A DNA stretch of 64,000 bases from NCBI GenBank assembly GCA_017084465.1, contig CP070896.1, positions 4,267,501-4,331,500 on the forward strand, in the 5' to 3' direction. The position numbers and the translations under genes were made by a program. The notes beneath the pieces were generated by a model. The model was not told where the DNA came from and did no database searches. It worked only from the letters and a program-made list of their open reading frames with translations. Each line of letters opens with the position of its first letter. The first letter of the stretch is position 1. This document shows positions 49,334-58,973 of the stretch, piece by piece. The DNA is from Lacrimispora xylanisolvens. Lineage in GTDB: Bacteria > Bacillota > Clostridia > Lachnospirales > Lachnospiraceae.

Positions 49334-50988
49334 ATGACAGGCCTTTTATCAGAAACAATAGGAGAATTGCTCCATAAGAGAGCTGTTCTTACACCAAACG
49401 CACCAGCAATCTGCTATGAGAATAGAACATACTCATGGGAAGAAGCGGATGAAAATTCGGATGTTTGGGCAGCTGACTTTATAAGAAAAGGGATTTCAAG
49501 GGGGAAACACGTAGCGTTGTGGGGAATTAACAGTCCGGAATGGATTATGGCTTATTTTGCTCTAATGAAAGTCGGAGCAATTGTTCTTCCGATTAACACA
49601 TGTTATAAGGAGCAGGAGTTACTCCGGACTTTAAAAGAAGGAGATGCAGATTATCTGTTCTATGGAAAAGGCTGTGGCAATGCAGATTATAACCCGGTCA
49701 TATCCAAAGCAGGTCTGGATCGGCAAGACAGCTTTCTAAAAGGAATCGTTTCACTGGAGCATCTGCAAGCTTTTGAAAACCGTAGCATCGGAGAGGAAGA
49801 CAAACGTCTTTTAAGGGAAATAGAACAAAACCTTTCGTTTCAGGATACCGCAAATATACTTTTTACTTCGGGAACTTCAGGCGATCCAAAAGGAGTGATG
49901 TTAAGCCATGAAAACCTCGTCAACAATTCTGCAGAAATGGTTCGATCCATGTACTGGAACGAACGTGACCGCATGTGCTTATCTGTCCCCCTGTTTCACT
50001 GCTTTGGCATTACAGCGGGCATACTGTCTGCTGTCCATGCAGGGGCAGCCATGTATGTAAACCAGTATTACAAGTCCATCGGAGTCATGGAAACTATACA
50101 AAAAAATTCCTGCACTATTTTAAATGGTGTTCCCAGTATGTTTCTGGCTATGGTGAAAAACCGCAGAAGGAGTGAATATGATTTAAGCTCGTTAAAAAGC
50201 GGAATTATAGCAGGGTCCGCAATCCATCCGTCTGAGTATATCAGTATCTGTAACGAACTGAAGATGGAACATTTGCAGCCCTCCTACGGGCAGACGGAAT
50301 CTTCCCCTGCAATTACAATAACGGGATATATGGACCCTGTCTGCCAAAAGGCACTTATGGTAGGAAAAAAGATACCATACACGCAATTAAGAATCTGGGA
50401 TGAGGATAGAAAGCGTGAGGCAGAAACTGGTATGGTGGGAGAAATCCAGTCGTGTGGATATCATATCATGAAAGGGTATTACAACAGAGAAAAAGAAACG
50501 CAGCAGGTGTTAGATGCGGAGGGATGGCTTCATACCGGAGACTGTGGTTATCTGGATGAAGATGGCTGTCTTCATATAACCGGGCGGAAAAAAGAACTGA
50601 TCATCCGTGGTGGTGAAAATATAGCACCTGTGGAGATTGAAAACTGTATCCTAGATCTTCCTGAAATCAAAGCTGTAAAGGTGGTGGGAGTTGCTGCCCA
50701 GGTTCTTCAGGAGGAAATTGCTGCCTGTATTATTATGGAACCTGGGGCAGATTTTCTGAAGAAAGGGTCAGGGAACAGGTAGAACGGAATCTGGCAGATT
50801 ATAAGGTTCCAAGATATGTTTGTCGATTTGACTCATTTCCTTTTAGTACCAGTGGCAAAATTATGATCCATGAATTAAGACAGGAAGTCGGGAGACGGTT
50901 AGCAAAAGAGGAGGAAACAACATGTATTTTACGAAACAGCATGAGCTTGTCAGGAAACTGGCAAGAGAGTTTGCGGAGAAAGAACTGA
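49334..50988 (+). CDS. acyl-CoA ligase, AMP-forming (CarB-like; one frameshift)
   Basis: The protein of about 550 residues shows the adenylation motifs LFTSGTSGDPKGVMLSH, QPSYGQTESSP, GWLHTGDCGYLDEDG and ITGRKKELIIRGGENI, with the catalytic Lys in STSGKIMIHEL. The break is in four T at 50752-50755 (five expected, restoring ADFSEERVREQVERNLADYKVP). In the corrected frame the stop is TGA 50986-50988, overlapping the next gene by 67 bases, so another error near the 3' end is possible. It likely primes the pathway by making the first acyl-CoA, as CarB does in Acetobacterium woodii. Confidence 0.85.
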
Positions 50989-52064
50989 CCAATGAGATCC
51001 TTGATGAGGTGGAAGAAAGCGGGAGATTTCCCGAGGATATTCTTGATAAAATGGGTAAGGCCGGATTTTTTGGTATTAAGACACCACGGGAATTCGGGGG
51101 GTCCGGTGGCGATGCCCGCTGTTATGTGCTGGTTATGGAGGAGATTGCAAGAGTCAGTGGAGTTGCAAGCATTTACGTGTCTTCCCCAAACTCCCTTTCC
51201 GGTGGTCCTTTGTTATTATCCGGAACAGAAGAACAGAAACGAAACTATCTTCCCTCATTAATCAGCGGAAATAAAAAGCTTTGTTTTGCCCTGACGGAAC
51301 CAGGAGCTGGTTCCGATGCAGGCGGTATGCAGTCCACCGCTGTAAAGGAAGGAGATTCTTACATATTAAATGGCAGAAAGACTTTTATTACAATGGCTCC
51401 GCTGGCGGATTATGCGGTGATCTATGCAAAGACAGATATGGCAAAAGGAACAAAAGGAATCAGTGCATTTATTGTGGATATGAAAAATACTCCCGGAATT
51501 TCCTGTGGTAAGCCAGAACATAAAATGGGTGTAATCGGCTGTGCGACCAGTGACATTATTATGGATAACGCAAGGATATCTTCAGAAAATCTTCTGGGTG
51601 AAGAAGGTATGGGGTTTATCAATGCCATGAAAACTCTGGACACTGGACGGATGGGAGTTGCGGCACAGTCAATCGGTGTTGCCCAGGGGGCGTTAGATGA
51701 GGCAATCAAATATGCAAAGGAAAGAAAGCAGTTCGGAAAGCGGATCGGAGATTTCCAGGCAATTGCATTTATGATTGCAGATATGGCTACAAAGCTGGAA
51801 GCGGCAAAACAGCTGGTGTATAAAACTGCTTATTTAATGGACACCCATCAGCCTGCCAGTATGGAGGCCTCCATGGCGAAGTACTATGCTTCCGAGATCT
51901 GCAATGAAATTGCTTCAAAAGCGCTTCAGATCCACGGTGGTTACGGATTTATCAAGGATTATAAAATTGAGCGCATGTACAGAGATTGCCGTGTGTTCAC
52001 TATTTATGAAGGTACCTCACAAATCCAGCAGCATGTGATTTCATCAAAACTGCTTAAAAAATAA
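50922..52064 (+). CDS. acyl-CoA dehydrogenase acting as enoyl-CoA reductase (AcdB/CarC type)
   Basis: The 380-residue protein has all acyl-CoA dehydrogenase features: FALTEPGAGSDAGGMQS and TFITMAPLADYAV (FAD and substrate site), RKQFGKRIGDFQAI, LQIHGGYGFIKDY, and catalytic Glu in FTIYEGTSQIQ. With EtfB and EtfA directly downstream it should work in the reducing direction, from enoyl-CoA to acyl-CoA. AGGAGG precedes the ATG. No frame break. Confidence 0.93.
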   Translation: MYFTKQHELVRKLAREFAEKELTNEILDEVEESGRFPEDILDKMGKAGFFGIKTPREFGGSGGDARCYVLVMEEIARVSGVASIYVSSPNSLSGGPLLLSGTEEQKRNYLPSLISGNKKLCFALTEPGAGSDAGGMQSTAVKEGDSYILNGRKTFITMAPLADYAVIYAKTDMAKGTKGISAFIVDMKNTPGISCGKPEHKMGVIGCATSDIIMDNARISSENLLGEEGMGFINAMKTLDTGRMGVAAQSIGVAQGALDEAIKYAKERKQFGKRIGDFQAIAFMIADMATKLEAAKQLVYKTAYLMDTHQPASMEASMAKYYASEICNEIASKALQIHGGYGFIKDYKIERMYRDCRVFTIYEGTSQIQQHVISSKLLKK

Positions 52065-52091
52065 TCACCACATGGAAGGAGTTATAAGACA

Positions 52092-52877
52092 ATGAAAATT
52101 TTGGTTTGTGTGAAACAGGTGCCGGATACCAATGAAGTAAAAATCGACCCGGTAAAAGGGACACTAATCCGTGACGGAGTTCCCAGCATTTTAAATCCTG
52201 ACGATGCAAACGCCCTGGAAGAGGCGCTGAAAATAAAAGATGAAAAGCCCGGAACAATGGTGTGTGTTATTACTATGGGACCACCCCAGGCGGACGATAT
52301 GCTTCGGGAATGCCTGGCAATGGGAGCAGATGAGGCCTATCTGCTGAGTGATCGTGCTTTTGGCGGAGCGGATACCTGCGCTACCTCCACCACCATTGCG
52401 GCAGGCATTGATAAGATTGGTGATTACGATATCATTTTTGCAGGACGTCAGGCCATTGACGGAGATACTGCCCAGGTGGGACCACAGGTTGCCTGGAGAC
52501 TTGGAATACCGGTGGTGACTTATGTTCAGGATGTGAAGCTTTGCAAGGAGAAATTAATTGTACAAAGGCAAATGGAAAACGGATATGAGATTCTGGAGGT
52601 CCAGATGCCATGTCTCCTGACTGCGGTAAAGGAGTTAAATGAGCCGCGATATATGAGCATAGGCGGTATTATGGACGCTTATGCCAAAAATGTTACCGTA
52701 TGGAATCATAAGGATGTGGGGCTGGATCCCAAAGACTGTGGTTTAAATGCTTCCCCAACCCAGGTTTTCCGTTCCTTTACACCCGCTCCAAAGGGTAAGG
52801 GAGAGATGCTTGCCGGAACAGTAACCCAAATGGCAGAAATGCTGAAAGAAAGACTGACAGAAAAGCATTATCTTTAA
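52092..52877 (+). CDS. etfB: electron transfer flavoprotein beta subunit
   Basis: The 261-residue protein has typical EtfB motifs: [47 protein letters not shown] and [15 protein letters not shown]. The D-G-D-T-A-Q-V-G-P stretch lines the flavin/nucleotide site and is shared by bifurcating Etfs. It pairs with the ferredoxin-EtfA that follows and delivers electrons to the preceding dehydrogenase. Confidence 0.94.
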   Translation: MKILVCVKQVPDTNEVKIDPVKGTLIRDGVPSILNPDDANALEEALKIKDEKPGTMVCVITMGPPQADDMLRECLAMGADEAYLLSDRAFGGADTCATSTTIAAGIDKIGDYDIIFAGRQAIDGDTAQVGPQVAWRLGIPVVTYVQDVKLCKEKLIVQRQMENGYEILEVQMPCLLTAVKELNEPRYMSIGGIMDAYAKNVTVWNHKDVGLDPKDCGLNASPTQVFRSFTPAPKGKGEMLAGTVTQMAEMLKERLTEKHYL

Positions 52878-52903
52878 TACCAAGGAAAAGGAGGAAGGTT
52901 AAC

Positions 52904-54085
52904 ATGGCTGTAAATGTAATAAAAGAAAACTGCAGGGGCTGTTCCATTTGCGTTAAGAACTGCCCATTTGACGCGATAAAAATGGAAAATAAACTTGCTG
53001 TTATCGGAACTGGCTGCACCGGTTGCGGAGTTTGCGTGGAAAAATGTCCGTTTCATGCAATAGAAAAGACGGAAGAGAAAAAGGAATTGGTTGATTTATC
53101 AGAGTACCGGGACGTCTGGGTTTTTGCAGAACAAAGAGAAGGGGCACTTATGCCCGTAGTAAAAGAACTTCTGGGAGAGGGACGGAAACTGGCAGATGAG
53201 ATTGGATGCAGCCTTTGTACCGTTTTATGCGGAGATCAGGTGGAGGGATTATTGGACGAACTGTTTGAGTATGGGGCGGATAAAATCTATTTTGCGGAAC
53301 ATAAAGAACTGGAGTCCTATCGTACCGACGCCTATACGACTGTAATTCACGATGCAATTAAAACTTATAAACCTGAAATCGTCCTTTTAGGTGCTACCCA
53401 TATCGGGCGTGATTTAGGTCCATGTCTGGCAGTCCGATGCAATACCGGGCTGACGGCCGACTGCACAAGGCTGGAGATTGATAAGCTGGATAAAAAAATC
53501 AAACAGACCCGCCCGGCTTTTGGGAGGAAATTTAATGGCAACCATTATTTGTCCAAATCACAGGCCGCAGATGTCCACCGTACGTCCGGGAGTCATGGAA
53601 ATGGCCAAAAGACAGGAGGGCCGGAAAGGCCAGGTGATTTCCGTTCCCGTAAACTTTAATCAAAAAGATATAAGAACACGGATTCTTGAAGTGGTGAAAC
53701 AGGTGAGTGAAGCAGTATCCCTGACGGATGCTGAAATCATTGTATCCGGCGGTATGGGTCTTGGGAGGGCAGAAGGTTTTGATCTATTAGAGAAACTTGC
53801 CAATAAGCTGGGCGGCGTCGTTGGGGCAAGCCGCGGGGCGGTTGATGCAGGCTGGATTGACCATTCACATCAAATTGGTCAGACTGGAACCACAGTACGC
53901 CCTAAGCTTTATTTTGCCTGTGGTATTTCTGGTGCCATTCAGCATGTGGCAGGCATGCAGAATTCAGATCAGATCATTGCGATTAATAAAATCCGGGCGC
54001 CCCCATCTTTGAAGTGGCAGATTACGGTATAGTAGGTGATGTTTATGAGGTAATACCTGCTCTCATTGAAGCGTTTGACAAATAA
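52904..54085 (+). CDS. etfA: electron transfer flavoprotein alpha subunit with N-terminal ferredoxin domain (two frameshifts)
   Basis: Corrected length is 393 residues. Two [4Fe-4S] motifs open the protein ([30 protein letters not shown]), followed by EtfA domain I and the FAD domain ([50 protein letters not shown]). Breaks are GGG at 53522-53524 (two expected, restoring [19 protein letters not shown]) and A4 at 53988-53991 (five expected, restoring [19 protein letters not shown]). A ferredoxin-fused EtfA is known from CarE of the caffeyl-CoA reductase complex, which bifurcates electrons to ferredoxin. Confidence 0.9.
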
Positions 54086-54099
54086 AGGAGGGATTTGAA

Positions 54100-55342
54100 A
54101 TGGGAAAGAAGCTGTTGGACGGAATTAAGGTAGTGGAACTGGCAACCTTCATAGCGGCTGCAGGCGCGGGACGTTTTCTTGCTGACTGCGGAGCCGATGT
54201 AATTAAAATTGAGTCTGCCAAAGGAGATCCGCTGAGGCATACGGCGCCATCAGAAGGAAGACCTTTGGACATGTATGAGAATACAACCTGGGACCTGGAG
54301 AACGGAAACAAGCGGTGCATCTCTCTTAATATGAAAGCACCAGAAGGAAAGGAAGCATTTTTCAAACTGTTAGACGGCGCAGATGTACTGATTACCAACT
54401 GGAGAGTTCAGGCCCTGGAACGGGCCGGTCTGGATTATGAAACATTAAAGGTGAAATATCCTAAGCTGGTTTATGCCATAGTGACCGGATATGGAGAATA
54501 CGGTCCTGACAAAGATCTCCCTGGATTTGACTTTACCGCCTTTTTTGCAAGAGGAGGCTATCTCCATTCCCTTCGCCAGAAAGGAACCGTTCCCATGAAT
54601 GTGGTTCCGGGAGTAGGAGATCATAACGTGGCAATGAACCTTGCAGCAGGAATTCTTGCCGCATTGTACCATGCAAAGGAAACAGGAGAAGGCGAAAAGG
54701 TGGAAACCAGCCTCTTTGAAACAGCTGTCTATAATATGGGTATGATGATTCAGGCAGCAAATTATGACGGTTCTGCCAAAGAATACCCCATTAATATCCG
54801 GGAGAGTGCAAACCCATTTAATGCAGCCTGGAGAACGAAAGATGACAGATTTATCCAGACCTGTATGCCGGATTACAACACCTACTACAAGCAGTTTATG
54901 AAAGCTCTGGGAAGAGAGGATCTTTTGGGAGAATGAGAATTACTTCCCCATACAAAATCTTCAGACCAAAGGTTTAGGCACAGAGGTTTACGATATCTGT
55001 ATGGAAGCAATGGAAAGGAAGACTGCAAGGGAATGGATTCCTGTTTTAAAGGAATATGATATTGCATTCAGTGTTGCTCAGTCCTGGGAAGAAATTCTGG
55101 AGGATGAGCAGGCATGGGCAAATGAATGCTTTTATAAAATGCAGTATGGAAATGGAAATATCCGTACCTTGGTGAGACCACCGGTTAAGTTCCAGGAAAT
55201 GGGAGTTCCTGAGTACAAGGCAGGTCCTTTAATTGGCGAGCAGGGACCGGAGATCATGGAAGATCTGGGTTATAGTAAAGAAAATATCAGAGAATTCCAA
55301 GAGAAGGGAATCCTTTACGTATGGAAGGATGATTTAAGTTAA
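54100..55342 (+). CDS. CaiB/BaiF family III CoA-transferase (HadA/FldA-like; one frameshift)
   Basis: Corrected length is 413 residues. Family III motifs are VVELATFIAAAGAGRFLADCGADVIKIE, the catalytic Asp in PGFDFTAFFARGG, and GEKVETSLFETAV. The break is in four T at 54923-54926 (three expected, giving DLWENENYFPIQNLQTKGLG). It should move CoA from the product acyl-CoA to the incoming 2-hydroxy acid, closing the cycle. Last gene of the operon; AAGGAGG precedes the ATG and a terminator follows at 55359. Confidence 0.89.
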
Positions 55343-55358
55343 TATCAGTTGTTAATTG

Positions 55359-55396
55359 CAAAACATGAGTCTTTTAAGTAGAGGCTCATGTTTTGT
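55359..55396 (+). terminator. terminator of the dehydratase operon
   Basis: CAAAACATGAG (55359-55369) pairs perfectly with CTCATGTTTTG (55385-55395), followed by TATTTT. The reverse strand also has an A/T-rich end, so it may act on the convergent GNAT remnant too. Confidence 0.8.
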
Positions 55397-55399
55397 ATT

Positions 55400-55789
55400 T
55401 TAAAGCATCTGAGAGGGGGTGATCCTGTGAAGTGAATATATTTTTGATAGCTGGCAGTTTGAGCATATATCTTTATTTATCTTTATTTTCTCGAATAAAA
55501 CGTCCAACAAACTTGTAAGAGCTTCACTCATATATCCGTTTTTTCTGAATTTTTTGATGATATAATATCCTAACTCCATACTTCTATTCCTTGGATTGTA
55601 ATCGTTAAACGAAACTTTACCGATTAATTCTCCATTTCCTTCTTTTTTTATTATAGACCGACATGTCATTTTTTCCATCTCATTATAATTTGTTTCATCT
55701 CTGATCATCAGTAATTCATCTGCAGTAATCTTTTTAATACATAATCGTTCAGTTATGATTGGAGATTTTAGATAAATATTATCTATCAT
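55400..55789 (-). pseudogene. GNAT acetyltransferase, 3'-truncated remnant
   Basis: The first 110 residues read as a GNAT acetyltransferase of the RimJ/RimL type (IITERLCIKKITADELLMI, GKVSFNDYNPRNRSMELGYY, FRKNGYMSEALTSLLDVLF). The usual ending (N-x-x-S-x-x-L-L-E-x-x-G-F) is absent. In a second frame IYAQTASYQK continues the family for a few residues, then similarity stops at the terminator of the dehydratase operon. So there is both a frame break and a real loss of the last 30-40 residues. Probably non-functional. Confidence 0.65.
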
Positions 55790-55915
55790 TTTTTATCATT
55801 CCCTTTCGCTTTGTTTGTTTTCCTTAGTTTTTTCAAAAATAACTTTGTATAAAAAAGAAAAACTTTTTCTTATTAACTTTATTGTATCATATTTGATGTT
55901 TATCTAATGTATTCA

Positions 55916-55943
55916 TTGACAACCTTCTAATTGATGATATAAT
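55916..55943 (+). promoter_or_regulatory. promoter of the ArsR-type regulator gene
   Basis: TTGACA (55916-55921) and TATAAT (55938-55943), both consensus, are 16 bases apart, 60 bases ahead of the start codon. Confidence 0.65.
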
Positions 55944-56002
55944 TAAAAAAATTGAACTGCATTTCGGCATCAAGTTGACAATTTAAAGTGATGAGGTATG
56001 GA

Positions 56003-57116
56003 ATGAGCATAGCGTGTACAGTTATAAAAGATATTGACTACTATATGGAAAGTATAGAATTATTATTTCGAATTATCAATAAAAAATATTATCAGAACTT
56101 AAAAACAGATCTGTTAAAGCGAACAGATGAAAAGAAAAAGGCTGATATCTCTTACCAATTAGATAAATTATCATTTATTCAGGAAGAGATTGAAAGAAAA
56201 ACGGATGTCAACAATCCTGTTATTAAATTCTACTTTACCTCATTCATATCAGAAAATATATGTATTGCAAAGATATTATATCAATGTGTGAGACATTCCA
56301 ATTTTTCTGGCAATAAGAATGAAGTAATTCATTTTATTAATAATTATATGAATACCATAAAAGATGATAATACCTTAGAACTATCATTTGATGATGTGGA
56401 TCTAAGAACTACCGTTTATGAAAACAATAATACAGTATCATTTACAGACAGGATTAATAATCTGGAATGTGAACCGGCACAAAAATGGCAATTATTGGGA
56501 GTTAATAGAACATTCCAGCAAACATGCGGAAGTTCTTTACGAAATTCTTGAAAAGACGGTTTCAGAATTAAAAAAACAAGAAACAATATTGCTGGAATTA
56601 AAAGAAACAGCTACGCAGTATTGGATGGAATATTTCAAGCAGCACAGTTTCTATAAGTTAATGAATAGCTTTTATAATATTAAAGAAGACAGTTATCCCA
56701 GCAAGCCCACATTTATACGAACACAGATTATGGCTTGCAACCGGGTTATCTTTTATGGTAATGATGAAAACGTGGGGGATTATCATATATTGGATGTGGG
56801 CATACTATTTGACTGTAATTATAAAGTATCGAAACGGCAATTGAGTAATCAGGAATTGAGCAATGGATTAAAGTTATTATCTGATCCCAGTAAATTTGAA
56901 ATATTGTGTTTTATTCGGAATAAAAAGGCTTACGGGCAGGAAATTGCGGCAGAACTAAAGCTTACCACGGCTACCATTTCCCATCATATGAATACACTTA
57001 TGAAGCTGGGGCTTATTAATATAGAGAAATCAGATAATAAAGTCTATTATCAAATGAATAAGGAAGCAGTCAATTATTTATTAGAAGTAACGAAAAATAA
57101 ATTGTTGGAGGATTAA
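56003..57116 (+). CDS. ArsR-type regulator with a large N-terminal region (one frameshift)
   Basis: Corrected length is 370 residues. The last 80 residues are an ArsR winged helix (LKLLSDPSKFEILCFIRNKKAYGQEIAAELKL, TTATISHHMNTLMKLGLI). The first 280 residues are helical, charged and unlike a known domain to me. The break is in GGG at 56497-56499 (two expected, restoring WQLLELIEHSSKHAEVLYEIL). ATG 56003 has GAGG six bases upstream. It ends one base before the M3 peptidase, so the two are cotranscribed; it probably senses peptides or an amino acid. Confidence 0.75.
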
Positions 57117-57117
57117 A

Positions 57118-58791
57118 ATGAAGTTTAAAGAAATGCCATATCAAAGAGTAGATTTAGAAGAAAAAAAACTCCGGTTTGAAGAAATTATGAAGGATTTCGC
57201 AGCTGCAGCCAGTGGAGAAGCCCAGTTTGAGATTCATAAAAGATATTATGAGTTCAAAGATGAAATTGATACAATGGTCATAATGGCAAGTATCAGACAT
57301 GATATTGATACGACAGATGAGTTCTATGAAAAAGAACGGAATTATTATGATGAAATAGAGCCGGAACTGATTGATATGTATGTAAGATATGCGCGGCAGA
57401 TGTATGAATCTCCTTATCGGAATTATCTGGAAGAAAAGATAGGAACCGTTGCATTTAAGAACATTCAGCTGAATATCAGGTCATTTGATAAAAAACTGAT
57501 TCCCCTTAAGCAGGAAGAGAATGCACTGACAACCGAATACGATAAATTAATCGCCAGTGCAGAAATTGACTGGGAGGGGGAAACTCTCAACCTTTCGTTA
57601 TTAAGAAAGTATTTAACCCATAAAGACAGGGAAGTACGCCGGAAAGCTTATACAAAATACAGTTCCTTTTTTGAAGCCAACGGAGACAAACTGGATTCTA
57701 TTTATGACAAGCTGGTAAAAAATCGTACAAAACAGGCAGAAGAATTAGGCCATGATAATTTCGTAGGGTTAGGTTATGACCGGGTGCGGAGAAATTGTTA
57801 TGACAAAGCTATGGTAGAAAATTTCAGAAAACAGGTAAAGGAATATTTTGTACCATTTGCTGAAAAGCTTCATGAAAAAAGAAGAAACAGATTAGGAATT
57901 GAAAAATTATCCTGTATCGATGAAGGCGTTTTCTTTGAAAATGGTAATCCGGAACCAATCGGTTCACCGGAAGAGATTATGGCCAGTGCACAAGACATGT
58001 ATGGAGAACTTTCCAAAGAAACAAAGGAATTTTTTGATTTCATGACTGAGAATGAATTATTCGATGTGCTGGGCAGAAAGAAAAAACGGGCAGGGGGATA
58101 CATGACCTACCTTCCAGTTTATAACGCACCTTTCATTTTTGCCAATTTTAATGGAACCAGTGGAGACATCAACGTAATTACTCATGAATGCGGCCACGCG
58201 TTCCAGGGATATCTGTCAGGAAAAGATCCCATCAAAGAACATGCGGATATTACAATGGAAACAGCAGAGATTCACTCCATGTCCATGGAATTTTTCACTG
58301 CGCCATTTATGAACCAATTCTTTGGCAGCCGGACAGATGATTACAGTTCCATGCACTTAGAGGATGCCGCCATATTTATTCCCTACGGATGTATGGTGGA
58401 CGAATTTCAGCATATTGTCTACGAAAATCCTCAGATGACTCCTGCCCAAAGGCATGAAGCGTGGATTCAGCTTGAAAAGGAATATCGGCCGCATTTGGAT
58501 TATACTGGATATCCTTACTTTGAAAAAGGAGGCTTCTGGCAGAAGCAACCTCATATCTATGACGATCCGTTCTATTATATTGATTACTGCATTGCTCAGA
58601 TTTGCGCATTTCAGTACAAAATAAGAATGGATGAAAATTATCAGGAAGCCTGGGACAGCTACCTGAAACTTTGTAATTTATCAGCCAGTGATTTCTTTAC
58701 TAATATGCTGAAAGAGGTTGGGTTAGACAGCCCGTTTGAAGATGGCTGTATAAAGAGAATCGTTGAGAAACTGGAAGCATTATGTCTTTAA
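57118..58791 (+). CDS. M3 family oligoendopeptidase (PepF-like)
   Basis: The 557-residue protein has the M3 zinc motif HECGHAFQGYL (HExxH type, at about residue 358) and the downstream Glu in ETAEIHSMSMEFFTAPF. Length and layout match cytoplasmic oligoendopeptidase F-like enzymes. It should cut the short peptides brought in by the Opp system encoded just downstream. GTTGGAGG precedes the ATG. No frame break. Confidence 0.93.
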   Translation: MKFKEMPYQRVDLEEKKLRFEEIMKDFAAAASGEAQFEIHKRYYEFKDEIDTMVIMASIRHDIDTTDEFYEKERNYYDEIEPELIDMYVRYARQMYESPYRNYLEEKIGTVAFKNIQLNIRSFDKKLIPLKQEENALTTEYDKLIASAEIDWEGETLNLSLLRKYLTHKDREVRRKAYTKYSSFFEANGDKLDSIYDKLVKNRTKQAEELGHDNFVGLGYDRVRRNCYDKAMVENFRKQVKEYFVPFAEKLHEKRRNRLGIEKLSCIDEGVFFENGNPEPIGSPEEIMASAQDMYGELSKETKEFFDFMTENELFDVLGRKKKRAGGYMTYLPVYNAPFIFANFNGTSGDINVITHECGHAFQGYLSGKDPIKEHADITMETAEIHSMSMEFFTAPFMNQFFGSRTDDYSSMHLEDAAIFIPYGCMVDEFQHIVYENPQMTPAQRHEAWIQLEKEYRPHLDYTGYPYFEKGGFWQKQPHIYDDPFYYIDYCIAQICAFQYKIRMDENYQEAWDSYLKLCNLSASDFFTNMLKEVGLDSPFEDGCIKRIVEKLEALCL

Positions 58792-58861
58792 ATAACTGTA
58801 TAGTATGCGAAAGGCGGTCAGCTGATCGTTTGATCTATAAAAATTTTTAAGGAGGGTTGGT

Positions 58862-58897
58862 ATGAAAAAGATTAATAGAGATGATTCAATCCCATAG
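58862..58897 (+). other. 11-codon open frame with a strong ribosome binding site
   Basis: AAGGAGG (58849-58855) is followed by ATG 58862 and eleven codons ending in TAG at 58895-58897 (MKKINRDDSIP). CCCATA (58891-58896) pairs with TATGGG (58911-58916) right at the stop. It lies in the 182-base gap between the peptidase and oppA. It may be a leader peptide or a remnant; nothing else supports it. Confidence 0.3.
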
Positions 58898-58973
58898 ATG
58901 CCAGAAGGCAATATGGGACTACATAAATGTATCATCAAATATTATAAAAGTGAAACGAAAGGGATGAATATTA

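Noticed and set aside
3062..55342. Split genes as separate subunits or pseudogenes
   Set aside because: Each pair of fragments joins into one protein of normal family length when one base (or an equivalent small indel) is corrected, so I annotated single genes.
3300..56500. Programmed frameshifting or phase variation at homopolymer runs
   Set aside because: Breaks are spread over unrelated housekeeping-type genes at runs of only 3-7 bases, and no slippery-site plus pseudoknot pattern was seen. Consensus error explains them better.
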